A stretch of DNA of 64,000 nucleotides from contig JANQKE010000188.1 of NCBI GenBank assembly GCA_028281265.1, forward strand, positions 62,001 to 126,000, given 5' to 3'. The stretch's first letter is position 1. Each line of letters begins with the position of its first letter. The position numbers and the translations under genes are program-made. Below the pieces are notes generated by a model that worked only from the letters and a program-made list of their open reading frames with translations, did no database searches and was not told the DNA's origin. Source of the stretch: Alphaproteobacteria bacterium (GTDB taxonomy: Bacteria; Pseudomonadota; Alphaproteobacteria; DSM-16000; Inquilinaceae). Below, piece by piece: positions 1 to 8,548 of the stretch.

Positions 1-1
1 G

Positions 2-2818
2 GGGATCGATCTTCGGGCCGGCGGCGGCCCGGCCGGCGCGCCGGCCGGGCTGCCCCGGCTGCCGGTCGACCGGGTGACGGTGTCCGATCTCGACCTCGCC
101 ATCACCACGCCGGTCGGGCCGGTGACCGTGGCCGCGAGCGCGGTGATCGACGGGCCGCCGGGCGGCCCGCTGGCGCTGCGAACGACGGATCTGGCCGTGT
201 CCGTCCCGAACGCGACGCTGTCCGGCCGGCTCGTCGGGACGGTCGAACCGGATCTGTCGGCGTCGGTCCGGTTCAGCGATCTGGCGGGCCGGGTCGACCG
301 GGATCGGGCCCGGCTGACGTTTGCGGATGCCGAGGCGGCCGTCGACCGGCCGGCGGGTCGGCCCGTCACCTGGTCGGTCACGGTCCCCCGGATCTCGGTG
401 ACCGTCCCCGGCCGGCCGGCCCTCGACGGCCGGCTGACGGCCGATGGCGACCCGTTTCCCCGCCGGATCAGCGTGGCGGCCGACGGGGCGGAGAGCGGCG
501 TGTCCGCGTTCGCCGAGGTCGCGCTCGATCCCCCCGCCGCCGACACCGCCCAGGCGATCGCCCAGATCGGGTTGCAGGCGGACGATCTGGCCGCCGCGGC
601 CGCGGCGGCCGGGATCGGTCTGCCGTTGGCCGGCAGCGGCCGGTTGGACGGGACGCTGACCGTCCCGCTGGCCGCCTTGCGGACCGGCACCGGCACGTCC
701 TGGCCCGAACGGCTGGCCGGGAGCCGGGCGCAAGCCGTGCTGACCGGCCATGGGGTGGCCTGGGGGGAGGCGTTGACGGATGGCGAGATCGATCTGCCCC
801 TGGCCCTTGCCCTGCGTCGGGACGGTCTGGCGGTCCGGTCGAGCGGCCCGTGGACGGCTCGCGGCCGGTGGGCCGGCCTGCCGGTGGGGCTGACCCTGGC
901 CGGACCCGGTGACCGGCCGGTCACCGTCGGGGTGCCGCTGAGCGGGCCGGCGGCCGTCCTGGACGTCGACGCCGGCGGCCGCGGCTATTGGGGCGACCGC
1001 ATCGGCGCCGGCGCCGTGGCCGCGATGCTGGGGTGGTCGGACGAAGGCTTGCGCCTGGATGACGGCCGGTTCAGCCTGGCGACCGGCCCGATCGCCGTGG
1101 GTGACATGACGGTCCGCGTCGCCGAGGCGACCATGCGCGGCCATGGCGACGGGGACCGGTTCACCGGCCGTGCCGCGCTGTCGGCGGTGCTGGCCGGCGA
1201 GGCCGCCACGGTCGGGGTCGACGGTGCCGCCGTCTCCGCCGATCTCGGCATCGACTGGCAGGCGGGCCGCCTGGTCGTCGACCCGGTGGGGGACTGCCAG
1301 ACCGTGACGGCCGATCGGCTGACCGTTGGCGACGGCGTGCGCGTGACCCGGCCCATACAGCTCTGTCTGGGGCGCAGCGGCGACCGGCCGCTGGCCGTAT
1401 GGGACCGGTCGTCCGGGGCCGTCCGGCTCGCGTCCCGCCTCGGGCCGGTCGAGACCTCGATCCGCATGGCGGGGACCGGTCTGGAGGTGTCGCTGCCGCC
1501 GATCGCGCTGGTCGCATCCCGGGCCGATCGTCCAAGCCCGTGGCGGTTCGAGGGACGGCTGCAAGGGGGCACCGTCGCGGCCGCGGATCCGGGCTTGTCG
1601 CTGACCGGCCTGGACCTCGCGGTGACGGGGACCGGCCCTTCGGCGGGTTCCCCCCTGTCGGCGGTGGCGAGCGTGCGCGAGGGCCGTCTCGCCAGCACGG
1701 CCGTGCCCGCGCTGTTCGCCCCCTTGCGGGTGATCGGCCGCGCGGGCCTGACCGGCGACCGGCTGGACGGACGCGTCACCGCGACCGGGGCGCTCGGCGC
1801 CCTGACCGTCCGGGCGGACGTCTCCCACCGGATCGCAAGCAGGCAGGGGGCGGTCGACATCGCGCTGGAGCCGCTGTCCTTTGCCCCCGGTGTCCGGCAG
1901 CCGGGCGATGTGGCCCCGGTCGCCGCGACCCGGCCGGTCGAGGACGTCTCCGGCGTCGTCGCCGCGACCGGCCGGGTCGCCTGGCGGCCGGGCCGGCCGC
2001 TCGACAGTTCGGGAACGGTGACCGTGAGCGACGGTGCGGCGGTCACCAGGGCGGGAACGATCCTGGGGGTCGAGACGGTGCTGACGCTGTCCTCCCTCGT
2101 CCCGCCGGTGCTTCCGCCCGGGCAGACCTTGCGGTTCGAGCAGGCCGATATCGGCGTGCTGGTAGGCCCCGGAAGGGCGGTGTTCGGGCTCGACGCCGAC
2201 CGTGTCCTGTCCGTGTCCGACATCGCCATCGACTGGGCCGACGGCGTGCTCGCCGCGGAGCCCTTCACCCTCGACGTGACCGCCGTCGCCCCGGACCTGG
2301 TCCTGACCGCCGAGGGGATCAGCCTGCCGGCCGTGCTGGCGCCCCTGCCGATCGAGGGGCTGTCGACGACCGGCCGGCTCAGGGGCCGTGTGCCGGTCCG
2401 GGTGGAAGGCACGGCCCTGGTGATCGACAACGCCGTGCTGGAGAGCGCGGAGCCCGGACTGATCCGCTATCGTCCGGCCGAACCCCCGGCCTTTGCGGCC
2501 GGCGATGCGGGCGGCGGCGTCGATCTGTTCCTGCGCGCGGTGGAGAACCTGAACTACGAATCGCTGCGGCTGACCCTCGACGGGCGGACCGGTCAGGATC
2601 TCGAAGTCGGCATTGCCATAGAAGGGGCCAATCCGGACCTGTATGATGGCTATCCGGTCGCGCTCAACGTGACGGTCACCGGCGCGCTCGACGAAATCCT
2701 GCGCGATAGCCTGCGGGCCGCCAATTACGGGCTGCTGGCAGGAGATCGGCTGCAGGAACGGGCGCGCGAGGCCGTCACCGGCGACGCGATCGATGAGATC
2801 CTGCGGATCGGGCAGTGA
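2..2818 (+). CDS. ydbH: YdbH-like intermembrane phospholipid transport protein, 5'-partial
   Basis: The reading frame is already open at base 2, so the N-terminus lies outside the window; 938 residues are visible. The protein is long and repetitive in beta-strand pattern, with alternating Gly/Asp-rich and hydrophobic stretches, as in AsmA-like/YdbH bridge proteins that span the periplasm and carry phospholipids between the membranes. The conserved C-terminus (residues NYGLLAGDRLQERAREAVTG near the end) fits YdbH. The assignment rests mainly on the two following genes, which match YnbE and YdbL, reproducing the ydbH-ynbE-ydbL gene order known from Escherichia coli. Phospholipid transport is family knowledge, not something seen here. 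Confidence 0.8.
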   Translation, partial: GIDLRAGGGPAGAPAGLPRLPVDRVTVSDLDLAITTPVGPVTVAASAVIDGPPGGPLALRTTDLAVSVPNATLSGRLVGTVEPDLSASVRFSDLAGRVDRDRARLTFADAEAAVDRPAGRPVTWSVTVPRISVTVPGRPALDGRLTADGDPFPRRISVAADGAESGVSAFAEVALDPPAADTAQAIAQIGLQADDLAAAAAAAGIGLPLAGSGRLDGTLTVPLAALRTGTGTSWPERLAGSRAQAVLTGHGVAWGEALTDGEIDLPLALALRRDGLAVRSSGPWTARGRWAGLPVGLTLAGPGDRPVTVGVPLSGPAAVLDVDAGGRGYWGDRIGAGAVAAMLGWSDEGLRLDDGRFSLATGPIAVGDMTVRVAEATMRGHGDGDRFTGRAALSAVLAGEAATVGVDGAAVSADLGIDWQAGRLVVDPVGDCQTVTADRLTVGDGVRVTRPIQLCLGRSGDRPLAVWDRSSGAVRLASRLGPVETSIRMAGTGLEVSLPPIALVASRADRPSPWRFEGRLQGGTVAAADPGLSLTGLDLAVTGTGPSAGSPLSAVASVREGRLASTAVPALFAPLRVIGRAGLTGDRLDGRVTATGALGALTVRADVSHRIASRQGAVDIALEPLSFAPGVRQPGDVAPVAATRPVEDVSGVVAATGRVAWRPGRPLDSSGTVTVSDGAAVTRAGTILGVETVLTLSSLVPPVLPPGQTLRFEQADIGVLVGPGRAVFGLDADRVLSVSDIAIDWADGVLAAEPFTLDVTAVAPDLVLTAEGISLPAVLAPLPIEGLSTTGRLRGRVPVRVEGTALVIDNAVLESAEPGLIRYRPAEPPAFAAGDAGGGVDLFLRAVENLNYESLRLTLDGRTGQDLEVGIAIEGANPDLYDGYPVALNVTVTGALDEILRDSLRAANYGLLAGDRLQERAREAVTGDAIDEILRIGQ

Positions 2819-2846
2819 TCCTTCGTGCAAGAAAGGGCCCCAGCGC

Positions 2847-3098
2847 ATGACCAGCATGCCCCCCACCCCGGTGGACGATCGGCCGGATGGCCTGCCGCCG
2901 GATCGTCGACGGCTGATCGGTGCCGGTCTTGCGGCCGCGGGCGGTCTGGCGCTGTCGGCCTGTTCGCCGACGGTGCGGGTCGAAGCACCGGAACGCCCCA
3001 TCGAGATCAACCTGAACGTCAACATCACCCAGGAAGTCCGCGTTCGGATCGACCGAGACCTCGAAAGCCTGTTCGAAGAAAATGACGACATCTTCTGA
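2847..3098 (+). CDS. ynbE: YnbE-like small lipoprotein
   Basis: An 83-residue protein with a twin-Arg-containing leader, a hydrophobic stretch and a lipobox (LSAC) near residue 38, so it is probably a lipid-anchored outer-membrane protein. The mature part (RVEAPERPIEINLNVNITQE, then a charged helix ending NDDIF) matches YnbE, the lipoprotein partner of YdbH. The ATG at 2847 is chosen because GAAAGG lies about 10 bases upstream; an earlier in-frame start at 2793 would overlap ydbH and has no ribosome-binding site. It lies 28 bases after ydbH and overlaps the next gene by 17 bases, which suggests one transcript. Confidence 0.85.
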   Translation: MTSMPPTPVDDRPDGLPPDRRRLIGAGLAAAGGLALSACSPTVRVEAPERPIEINLNVNITQEVRVRIDRDLESLFEENDDIF

Positions 3099-3477
3099 TC
3101 TGCGGCGTCCACCGACCGTCCGCACCGCCGGTTCGGCGTTTCGCCTGACCCGCCGGGCCGCCCTTGCCGGGGCGGCCCTGGCCGGCGTCGCCCTGGCCGC
3201 CGCACCGGCCCGCGCTCAGAACCTGGACGAGGCCCGGGCCCGCGGCCTGGTGGGGGAACAGCCCAACGGCTATCTGGGCGTCGTCACGCCGGCCCCGGGG
3301 ATCGAGGCGCTGGTCACCAGCATCAACGCCCAGCGGCGGGCCGCCTACGAAGGCATCGCCCGGGACAACGGGGTGCCGCTGGCCGCCGTCGAACAGCAGG
3401 CCGGCCAGACCCTGATCGGCCGCGCCGCGCCGGGGACCTTCGTCATGAACGCGTCCGGCACCTGGGTCCGGAAATAG
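3082..3477 (+). CDS. ydbL: YdbL family (DUF1318) periplasmic protein
   Basis: A 131-residue protein with an Arg-Arg export signal (TRRAALAG, hydrophobic core, cut after ARA near residue 45). The mature part holds the DUF1318 pattern: LDEARARGLVGEQPNGYLG, then INAQRRAAYEGIA and a C-terminal GTWVRK. YdbL is a periplasmic chaperone-like partner of YdbH and YnbE in the E. coli system. The start overlaps the ynbE end, so translation is probably coupled. It is the last gene of the operon and is followed by a convergent gene, with a repeat element carrying a hairpin between them. Confidence 0.85.
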   Translation: MTTSSDLRRPPTVRTAGSAFRLTRRAALAGAALAGVALAAAPARAQNLDEARARGLVGEQPNGYLGVVTPAPGIEALVTSINAQRRAAYEGIARDNGVPLAAVEQQAGQTLIGRAAPGTFVMNASGTWVRK

Positions 3478-3483
3478 ATCGAC

Positions 3484-3579
3484 CTTGCGTTCGGATGGGC
3501 TCATCTGAACGTTGAGGTAAGGTGATCGACTTCGAGGAGGGGGAGCATCCTTATGTCCGGTCGGACGTAAGGATGCTCC
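3484..3579 (+). repeat. Composite palindromic repeat, copy A
   Basis: First of six related intergenic elements. It has an inverted repeat (3488-3511, arms CGTTCGGATG and CATCTGAACG), then the shared linker TAAGGTGATCGACTT at 3518-3532, then a second hairpin at 3542-3579 with 18-base arms starting GGAGCATCC, a 2-base loop and one G/T mismatch. It sits between the convergent ydbL and ytoQ genes, where the second hairpin could end transcription from both sides. Confidence 0.85.
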
Positions 3580-3631
3580 AGCGGTCCCGGCGGCCGGGTC
3601 GGGCGCCGAGGCCCGGCCCGGCCTATTCGGC

Positions 3632-4099
3632 CTATTCGGCGGCTTGTGCCATGGCCGGCAGATGACCGGTCAGCACGTAGCGCAGGATGTCGACGACCTG
3701 GTGCGGCCGCTCGGCGACCGCGAGGGCGGCGGCGTCGACCTCCTTGAGCGCGTGCTGGTGCTCGGGCGGGTGCAGAACGACCAGCGACTTGCCCAGGGCC
3801 GCGGCATAGCCGGCGTCGAACGCCGCGTTCCACTGCTTGTACGTCTCCCCGAAGCGGACGACGACGATATCGGCGTCGGCGATCCCCTTGCGGGTGCGGA
3901 TGGCGTTGACCATCGCGCCCTTGTGGTCGTGCCAATACTTGGCCGGCTCCGCCCCCAGGATCGCCACCCCGCAATCGTCCGATGCGGCGTGATCGGTCAC
4001 CGGGCCGGTGAAGCGGACGTCCAGGCCGGCGGCCCCGGTGACGATCTGCTCCCGCCAATCGGTGTGGATCTCCCCGGAGAGATAGACGTTCAGCGTCAC
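3632..4099 (-). CDS. ytoQ: YtoQ family protein
   Basis: A protein of about 155 residues matching the YtoQ family: VYLSGEIHTDWREQI at the start, FTGPVTDHAASDDCG, then DADIVVVRFGETYKQWNAAFDAGYA and VVLHPPEHQHALKEVDAAA. The fold resembles nucleoside 2-deoxyribosyltransferase-like proteins, but the biochemical role is unknown. The GTG at 4099 is preferred because AAAGGACGG lies just upstream and the family begins right before VYLSGEIH. An ATG at 4123 would add eight residues but has no ribosome-binding site. It is transcribed alone, divergent from the sugar isomerase gene. Confidence 0.8.
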   Translation of the reverse strand: MTLNVYLSGEIHTDWREQIVTGAAGLDVRFTGPVTDHAASDDCGVAILGAEPAKYWHDHKGAMVNAIRTRKGIADADIVVVRFGETYKQWNAAFDAGYAAALGKSLVVLHPPEHQHALKEVDAAALAVAERPHQVVDILRYVLTGHLPAMAQAAE

Positions 4100-4307
4100 G
4101 GTATCCGTCCTTTCGTGGCTCATGCTGCGACCGGCCATGGGCGCCCGGCGCGGTTGGCCGTTGACGCAAACATATGTTCGCGAGGACACTTTGCCACTGT
4201 CGACGCCGCCCGCCCGAAGACCGGCGGGCCCGCGACGCCGGCCATCCATCGGCCGATCCCAATGTCCCCGTGAGAGCGGACAGCGATAGACCGGGAGGAA
4301 AGCGATC

Positions 4308-5366
4308 ATGAAGACCATGCGGGGACCGGGGCTTTTCCTGGCCCAGTTCGCCGGCGACGAGGCGCCGTTCGACGGCTGGGACGCGATCACCCGATGGGCC
4401 GCGGAGTGCGGCTATGCCGGGGTGCAGATCCCGAGCTGGGACGGGCGGCTGTTCGATCTGGACAGGGCCGCCACCTCCCCCGACTACTGCCAGGAGGTGC
4501 TGGGCGTCGCCCGGGCCAACGGGGTCGAGGTCACCGAGCTGTCGACCCATCTGCAGGGCCAGCTGGTGGCGGTGCATCCCGCCTACGACGCGGCGTTCGA
4601 CGGCTTCGCCGCCCCGCAGGTCCGGGGTGACCCGGCGGCCCGCCAGGCCTGGGCGGTCGACCAGGTGACCAAGGCGCTGACCGCCTCGAAGAACATGGGC
4701 CTGACCGCGATGGCGAGTTTCTCCGGGGCGCTGGCCTGGCCCTATGTCTACCCGTGGCCGCAGCGCCCCTCCGGGCTGATCGAGACCGCCTTCGACGAAC
4801 TCGCCAGGCGCTGGCGCCCGCTGCTCGATCATGCCGATGCGTGCGGCGTGGACGTCTGTTACGAGATCCACCCCGGCGAAGATCTCCATGACGGGATCAG
4901 TTTCGAGATGTTCCTGGAGCGGGTCGGCGATCACGGCCGCTGCAACATGCTGTACGATCCCTCGCACTACGTCCTGCAGCATCTCGATTACCTGGACAAT
5001 CTCGATATCTACAAGGACCGGATCAAGATGTTCCACGTCAAGGACGCCGAACTCAATCCGACCGGTCGCCAGGGGGTGTATGGCGGCTATCAGTCCTGGG
5101 TCGACCGGGCCGGGCGGTTCCGCTCCCTGGGCGACGGGCAGGTCGATTTCGGGGCGGTGTTCTCCAAGCTGACGGCCAATGATTTCGACGGCTGGGCCGT
5201 GGTCGAGTGGGAGTGCTGCCTGAAGCACCCCGAGGACGGGGCCCGGGAAGGGGCGGCGTTCGTCCGCGACCACATCATCCGGGTGACCGACAAGGCGTTC
5301 GACGATTTCGCCGCCGGCGGCGCCGACGAAGCCGCCAATCGCCGCATGCTCGGCATCGACCGGTGA
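4308..5366 (+). CDS. Sugar phosphate isomerase/epimerase (TIM barrel)
   Basis: A 352-residue protein of the xylose-isomerase-like/AP-endonuclease-2 TIM-barrel family. Metal and substrate ligands expected for this fold are visible: the Glu in CYEIHPGEDLHDG, the Asp and His in LYDPSHYVLQH, the His in IKMFHVKDAE, and the Glu in WAVVEWECCL. Members interconvert ketoses or act on inositol-type substrates; the exact substrate cannot be read. GGGAGGAAAGC precedes the ATG. It is followed 70 bases later by a Gfo/Idh/MocA dehydrogenase, a common pairing in sugar and polyol catabolism, and then by an ABC sugar importer. Confidence 0.88.
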   Translation: MKTMRGPGLFLAQFAGDEAPFDGWDAITRWAAECGYAGVQIPSWDGRLFDLDRAATSPDYCQEVLGVARANGVEVTELSTHLQGQLVAVHPAYDAAFDGFAAPQVRGDPAARQAWAVDQVTKALTASKNMGLTAMASFSGALAWPYVYPWPQRPSGLIETAFDELARRWRPLLDHADACGVDVCYEIHPGEDLHDGISFEMFLERVGDHGRCNMLYDPSHYVLQHLDYLDNLDIYKDRIKMFHVKDAELNPTGRQGVYGGYQSWVDRAGRFRSLGDGQVDFGAVFSKLTANDFDGWAVVEWECCLKHPEDGAREGAAFVRDHIIRVTDKAFDDFAAGGADEAANRRMLGIDR

Positions 5367-5436
5367 CGCAAAGTGACGGGCGGGTCTTTGCGCATGGCCG
5401 GATCGGGGCCGGCGCCGCAGCAAGGGGATATGGAAC

Positions 5437-6612
5437 ATGGTAATCGAAAGCGGCGGCAGCGCGGGCGCGGCCAAGCGGGTCCGGCTGGGCATGGTCGGCG
5501 GCGGCCGGGACGCCTTCATCGGCGCGGTGCACCGGATCGCGGCCCGGCTCGACGACCGGTTCGAGCTGGTGGCGGGGGCGCTGTCCTCGACGGCGGAGAA
5601 GGCGCTGGCCTCGGGCCGTGATCTCGGCCTGGCGGAGAGCCGGATCTACTCGGACTACGCCACCATGGCCAAGCGCGAAGGCCGCCTGAAGGAGGGGATC
5701 GACGCGGTCGCCATCGTCACGCCGAACCATATGCACTACCCGGTCGCCAAGGCGTTTCTCCGCCGCGGCATCCATGTGATCTGCGACAAGCCGCTGACCG
5801 CCACCCTGGCCGACGCCAGGAAGCTGGCCAAGGAGGTCGAGAAGTCCGAAGCCCTGTTCATCCTCACCCACAACTACACCGCCTATCCGATGATCCGCCA
5901 GGCGCGGGCGATGATCGCGGAGGGGGAGCTGGGCGACATCCGGGTGGTGCAGGTGGAGTACGCGCAAGACTGGCTGGCCGAGGACCTGGAGAGTTCCGGC
6001 CACAAGCAGGCCGGCTGGCGCACCGATCCGGCGCGCAGCGGGGCCGGCGGGTCGACCGGCGATATCGGCACCCATGCCTACAACCTGGTCTGCTTCGTCA
6101 CCGGTCTCACGGTCGAGGCCCTGAGCGCGGACCTGTCCCGTTTCGTCGACGGCCGCCAGGTCGACGACAACGCCCATCTGCTGCTGCGCTTCGCAGGCGG
6201 CGCCCGGGGCATGCTGTGGTCGAGCCAGGTCGCGGTCGGCAACGAGAACGGCCTGCGGCTGCGGGTGTTCGGGACCGCCGGCGGGCTCGAATGGGCGCAG
6301 GAAGAGCCCAACCACCTATGGTACACGCCGATCGGCGAGCCCAAGCGGTTGCTGACCCGCAACGGTGCGGGGGCGACGCCGGCATCCCGGGCCCTGAGCC
6401 GGATCCCGCCGGGGCATCCGGAGGGCTATCTGGAGGGCTTCGCCAATCTCTACGGCGAAGCGGCGGACGCCATCCTGGCCCGCAAGAGCGGCGATCCCCT
6501 GCCCGACGGCCTGGCCTTCCCCACCGTCGAGGACGGGATCAAGGGCGTCGCTTTCGTCGACGCTTGCGTCCGCTCCTCGGCCAAGAACGCGGCCTGGGTC
6601 AGCCTGGGCTGA
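5437..6612 (+). CDS. Gfo/Idh/MocA family NAD(P)-dependent oxidoreductase
   Basis: A 391-residue dehydrogenase with an N-terminal Rossmann fold (RLGMVGGGRDAFIGAVHR, residues about 11-28) and the family signature AIVTPNHMHYPVAKAFL, followed by ICDKPLT with the Lys-Pro cofactor/substrate motif. The C-terminal alpha/beta substrate domain includes GGSTGDIGTHAYNL, with the expected His. Members oxidise sugars or inositols. A ribosome-binding site (AAGGGG) precedes the ATG. It probably forms a two-gene unit with the upstream isomerase; a GC-rich hairpin follows the stop. Confidence 0.9.
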   Translation: MVIESGGSAGAAKRVRLGMVGGGRDAFIGAVHRIAARLDDRFELVAGALSSTAEKALASGRDLGLAESRIYSDYATMAKREGRLKEGIDAVAIVTPNHMHYPVAKAFLRRGIHVICDKPLTATLADARKLAKEVEKSEALFILTHNYTAYPMIRQARAMIAEGELGDIRVVQVEYAQDWLAEDLESSGHKQAGWRTDPARSGAGGSTGDIGTHAYNLVCFVTGLTVEALSADLSRFVDGRQVDDNAHLLLRFAGGARGMLWSSQVAVGNENGLRLRVFGTAGGLEWAQEEPNHLWYTPIGEPKRLLTRNGAGATPASRALSRIPPGHPEGYLEGFANLYGEAADAILARKSGDPLPDGLAFPTVEDGIKGVAFVDACVRSSAKNAAWVSLG

Positions 6613-6630
6613 TCCTGGCGTGCCGTCAGC

Positions 6631-6653
6631 GCTCCCGGGTCGATCCCGGGAGC
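6631..6653 (+). terminator. GC-rich hairpin after the oxidoreductase
   Basis: A 9-bp perfect stem (GCTCCCGGG and CCCGGGAGC) with a 5-base loop lies 19 bases past the stop of the oxidoreductase gene. There is no T-run, so it may be a Rho-assisted terminator or an RNA-stabilising hairpin. Confidence 0.55.
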
Positions 6654-6742
6654 ACGGGCCCCGCGACGGGACCGTGCGGGCGGGGGGCGTTCGGCTGGCC
6701 CCACGCCCCCGCGCGCCCGTACGTCGGTATCGCTCAGCCGAT

Positions 6743-6894
6743 CCACTAAACTAGCAAACCGGCGTACCCGACCGCGTCGCGGGATCGTTTCCGCGTTCGC
6801 CAATCTCATGTAAGAATTCGCCGGCCTATGCTGCGCTGCGGCAAGGTTCGGAAAGACTCCGGTGGATGGAGCGCTTGACATCAAAGTTTAGTGG
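6743..6894 (+). promoter_or_regulatory. Spaced inverted repeat with GTTTAG half-sites
   Basis: In the 471-base gap before the solute-binding protein, CCACTAAACT (6743-6752) and its exact reverse complement AGTTTAGTGG (6885-6894) are 142 bases apart centre to centre. The second site reads GTTTAG-TG-GTTTAG and overlaps a promoter-like TTGACA. The layout suits a looping repressor or activator of the sugar importer. Which regulator binds is unknown. Confidence 0.45.
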
Positions 6895-6902
6895 TTTAGT
6901 TT
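6875..6902 (+). promoter_or_regulatory. Candidate sigma-70 promoter for the sugar ABC operon
   Basis: TTGACA at 6875-6880 is followed after 16 bases by TAGTTT (6897-6902), inside the only AT-rich stretch of this gap. The -10 match is weak. The leader that follows (about 180 bases) holds three AATCCAGG/ATCCAGGC-like repeats and the AGGGAGGAAG ribosome-binding site of the solute-binding protein. Confidence 0.4.
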
Positions 6903-7083
6903 TTCCTCGGGCACGCAGAGCCCGCGGTTCGACGAGACCGCGGCCGTCCGGACGGGCAAGGGGCATCGAAAGCGGCCGCTCCGGCACCGTCCGGCGCGAA
7001 GCGGGTCTTCGGGGCGGCGCGGACGTCCCCAACCAATCCAGGCCGGTCCATCCAGGCCCAATCAATCCAGGGAGGAAGCATCG

Positions 7084-8409
7084 ATGCGTGCTGTGAAATT
7101 TCTGTCGGCGACGGCCATCGGTCTGGCCTTGGCCGGTGCCGGCGGAGCCGCCAACGCCCAGTCGGACGAGCTGACCCTGTGCTGGGCGGCCTGGGATCCG
7201 GCCAACGCCCTGGTCGAGCTGTCGCGGGACTTCACCGCCCAGACCGGCATCGACATGGAGTTCGAGTTCGTGCCCTGGCCGAACTTCGCCGACCGGATGC
7301 TGAACGAACTGAACTCCGGCGGCCGGCTGTGCGACCTGCTGATCGGCGACAGCCAGTGGATCGGCGGCTCGGCGGAGAACGGCCACTACGTCCTGCTCAA
7401 CGACTTCTTCGAGCAGGAAGGCATCTCGATGGACGACTTCCTGCCCGCGGCCGTCTACGCCTATTCCACCTGGCCGAAGGGCGAGCCCAACTACTACGCC
7501 CTGCCGGCGATGGGCGACGCGCTGGGCTGGACCTACCGCCGCGACTGGTTCGAGCGGGAAGACCTGCAGGCCGAGTTCCAGGCCGAGCACGGCCGGCCGC
7601 TGGCCGCGCCGGAGACCTGGACCGAGCTGATGGAGGTGGCCAGCTTCTTCCAGGGCCGGGAGATCGACGGCAACACCGTCTATGGGGCCTACATCTTCAC
7701 CGAGCGCGGCTCGGAAGGGATCACCATGGGCGCCACCGCCGCGCTCTATGCCTGGGGCTTCCAGTACGAGGCCGAGCCCGGCTCCTACAACATGGCGGGG
7801 GCGGTCAACGGGCCGGAGGCGGTCGCGGCGCTGGAGTTCTACAAGGCGCTCTACGAGTGCTGCACGGCCCCGGGCTATACCGACAGCTACATGAGCGACG
7901 GTCTGGACGCGTTCCGCTCCGGCCAGGTCGCCATGCAGATGAACTGGTTCGCCTTCTTCCCCGGCCTGCACAAGGACGAGCAGGTCGGCGGCGACCGCAT
8001 CGGCTTCTTCGTCAACCCGTCCCAGAACGTCGAGGCGTCGACCCTGGGCGGCCAAGGCATCTCGGTGGTCAGCTATTCCGACAACATCGAGGGGGCGCTC
8101 GAATACATCAAATGGTTCGCCCAGCCGGAGATCCAGCAGCGCTGGTGGGAGTTGGGCGGCTATGCCGTGCACAACGCGGTGGTGACGGATCCGGGCTTCC
8201 CGGCCTCCGCCCCGTTCGCCGGGCAGTTCCTGGACGCGATGAGCAATGTGCGGGACTTCTGGCAGGAGCCGACCTACGCCGAACTCCTGCTGTCCATGCA
8301 GCGGCGGTTGCACGACTACGTCGTCGCCGATGTCGGCACCGCCCAGGAGGCCCTCGACGAGCTGGTCGAGGACTGGACCGAAGTGTTCGAAGATGACGGC
8401 AAGCTCTGA
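7084..8409 (+). CDS. ABC sugar transporter, extracellular solute-binding protein
   Basis: A 441-residue family-1 solute-binding protein with a cleavable signal peptide (residues 1-26, ending ANA). Typical cluster-B features follow: an early WAAWDPAN segment, FVPWPNFADRMLNEL, and FRSGQVAMQMNWFAFFPGL in the second lobe. It would capture a sugar or polyol in the periplasm and hand it to the two permeases encoded next. AGGGAGGAAGC precedes the ATG. A strong hairpin separates it from the permeases, as often seen where the binding protein must be made in excess. Confidence 0.92.
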   Translation: MRAVKFLSATAIGLALAGAGGAANAQSDELTLCWAAWDPANALVELSRDFTAQTGIDMEFEFVPWPNFADRMLNELNSGGRLCDLLIGDSQWIGGSAENGHYVLLNDFFEQEGISMDDFLPAAVYAYSTWPKGEPNYYALPAMGDALGWTYRRDWFEREDLQAEFQAEHGRPLAAPETWTELMEVASFFQGREIDGNTVYGAYIFTERGSEGITMGATAALYAWGFQYEAEPGSYNMAGAVNGPEAVAALEFYKALYECCTAPGYTDSYMSDGLDAFRSGQVAMQMNWFAFFPGLHKDEQVGGDRIGFFVNPSQNVEASTLGGQGISVVSYSDNIEGALEYIKWFAQPEIQQRWWELGGYAVHNAVVTDPGFPASAPFAGQFLDAMSNVRDFWQEPTYAELLLSMQRRLHDYVVADVGTAQEALDELVEDWTEVFEDDGKL

Positions 8410-8423
8410 CGCCCGACCATAGG

Positions 8424-8459
8424 CCCCGGGGGGCGGCACGCCCGCGCCGCCCCCCGGGG
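8424..8459 (+). terminator. Strong intra-operon hairpin after the solute-binding protein
   Basis: A perfect 14-bp stem (CCCCGGGGGGCGGC and its complement) with an 8-base loop lies 15 bases downstream of the solute-binding protein stop and 90 bases before the first permease start. There is no T-run. It probably attenuates transcription or protects the upstream mRNA, giving more binding protein than permease. Confidence 0.65.
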
Positions 8460-8548
8460 TCGATCTGGGCGACGAGCCGTCATGCGCCCGCCGGTCCGGC
8501 CGGCGCCCGCCGCTGCCCCTTCCCGACCCGTCCCGCTGGAGTGGTGTG

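Noticed and set aside
985-2430. Long minus-strand open frame opposite ydbH
   Set aside because: It is a shadow frame caused by high GC content: Arg/Pro/Ser-rich, no domain, no ribosome-binding site, and the plus strand has a clear YdbH product.
3501-5519. 672-codon minus-strand frame over ytoQ, the isomerase and a repeat
   Set aside because: Low-complexity translation; it crosses the repeat element and two well-supported genes.
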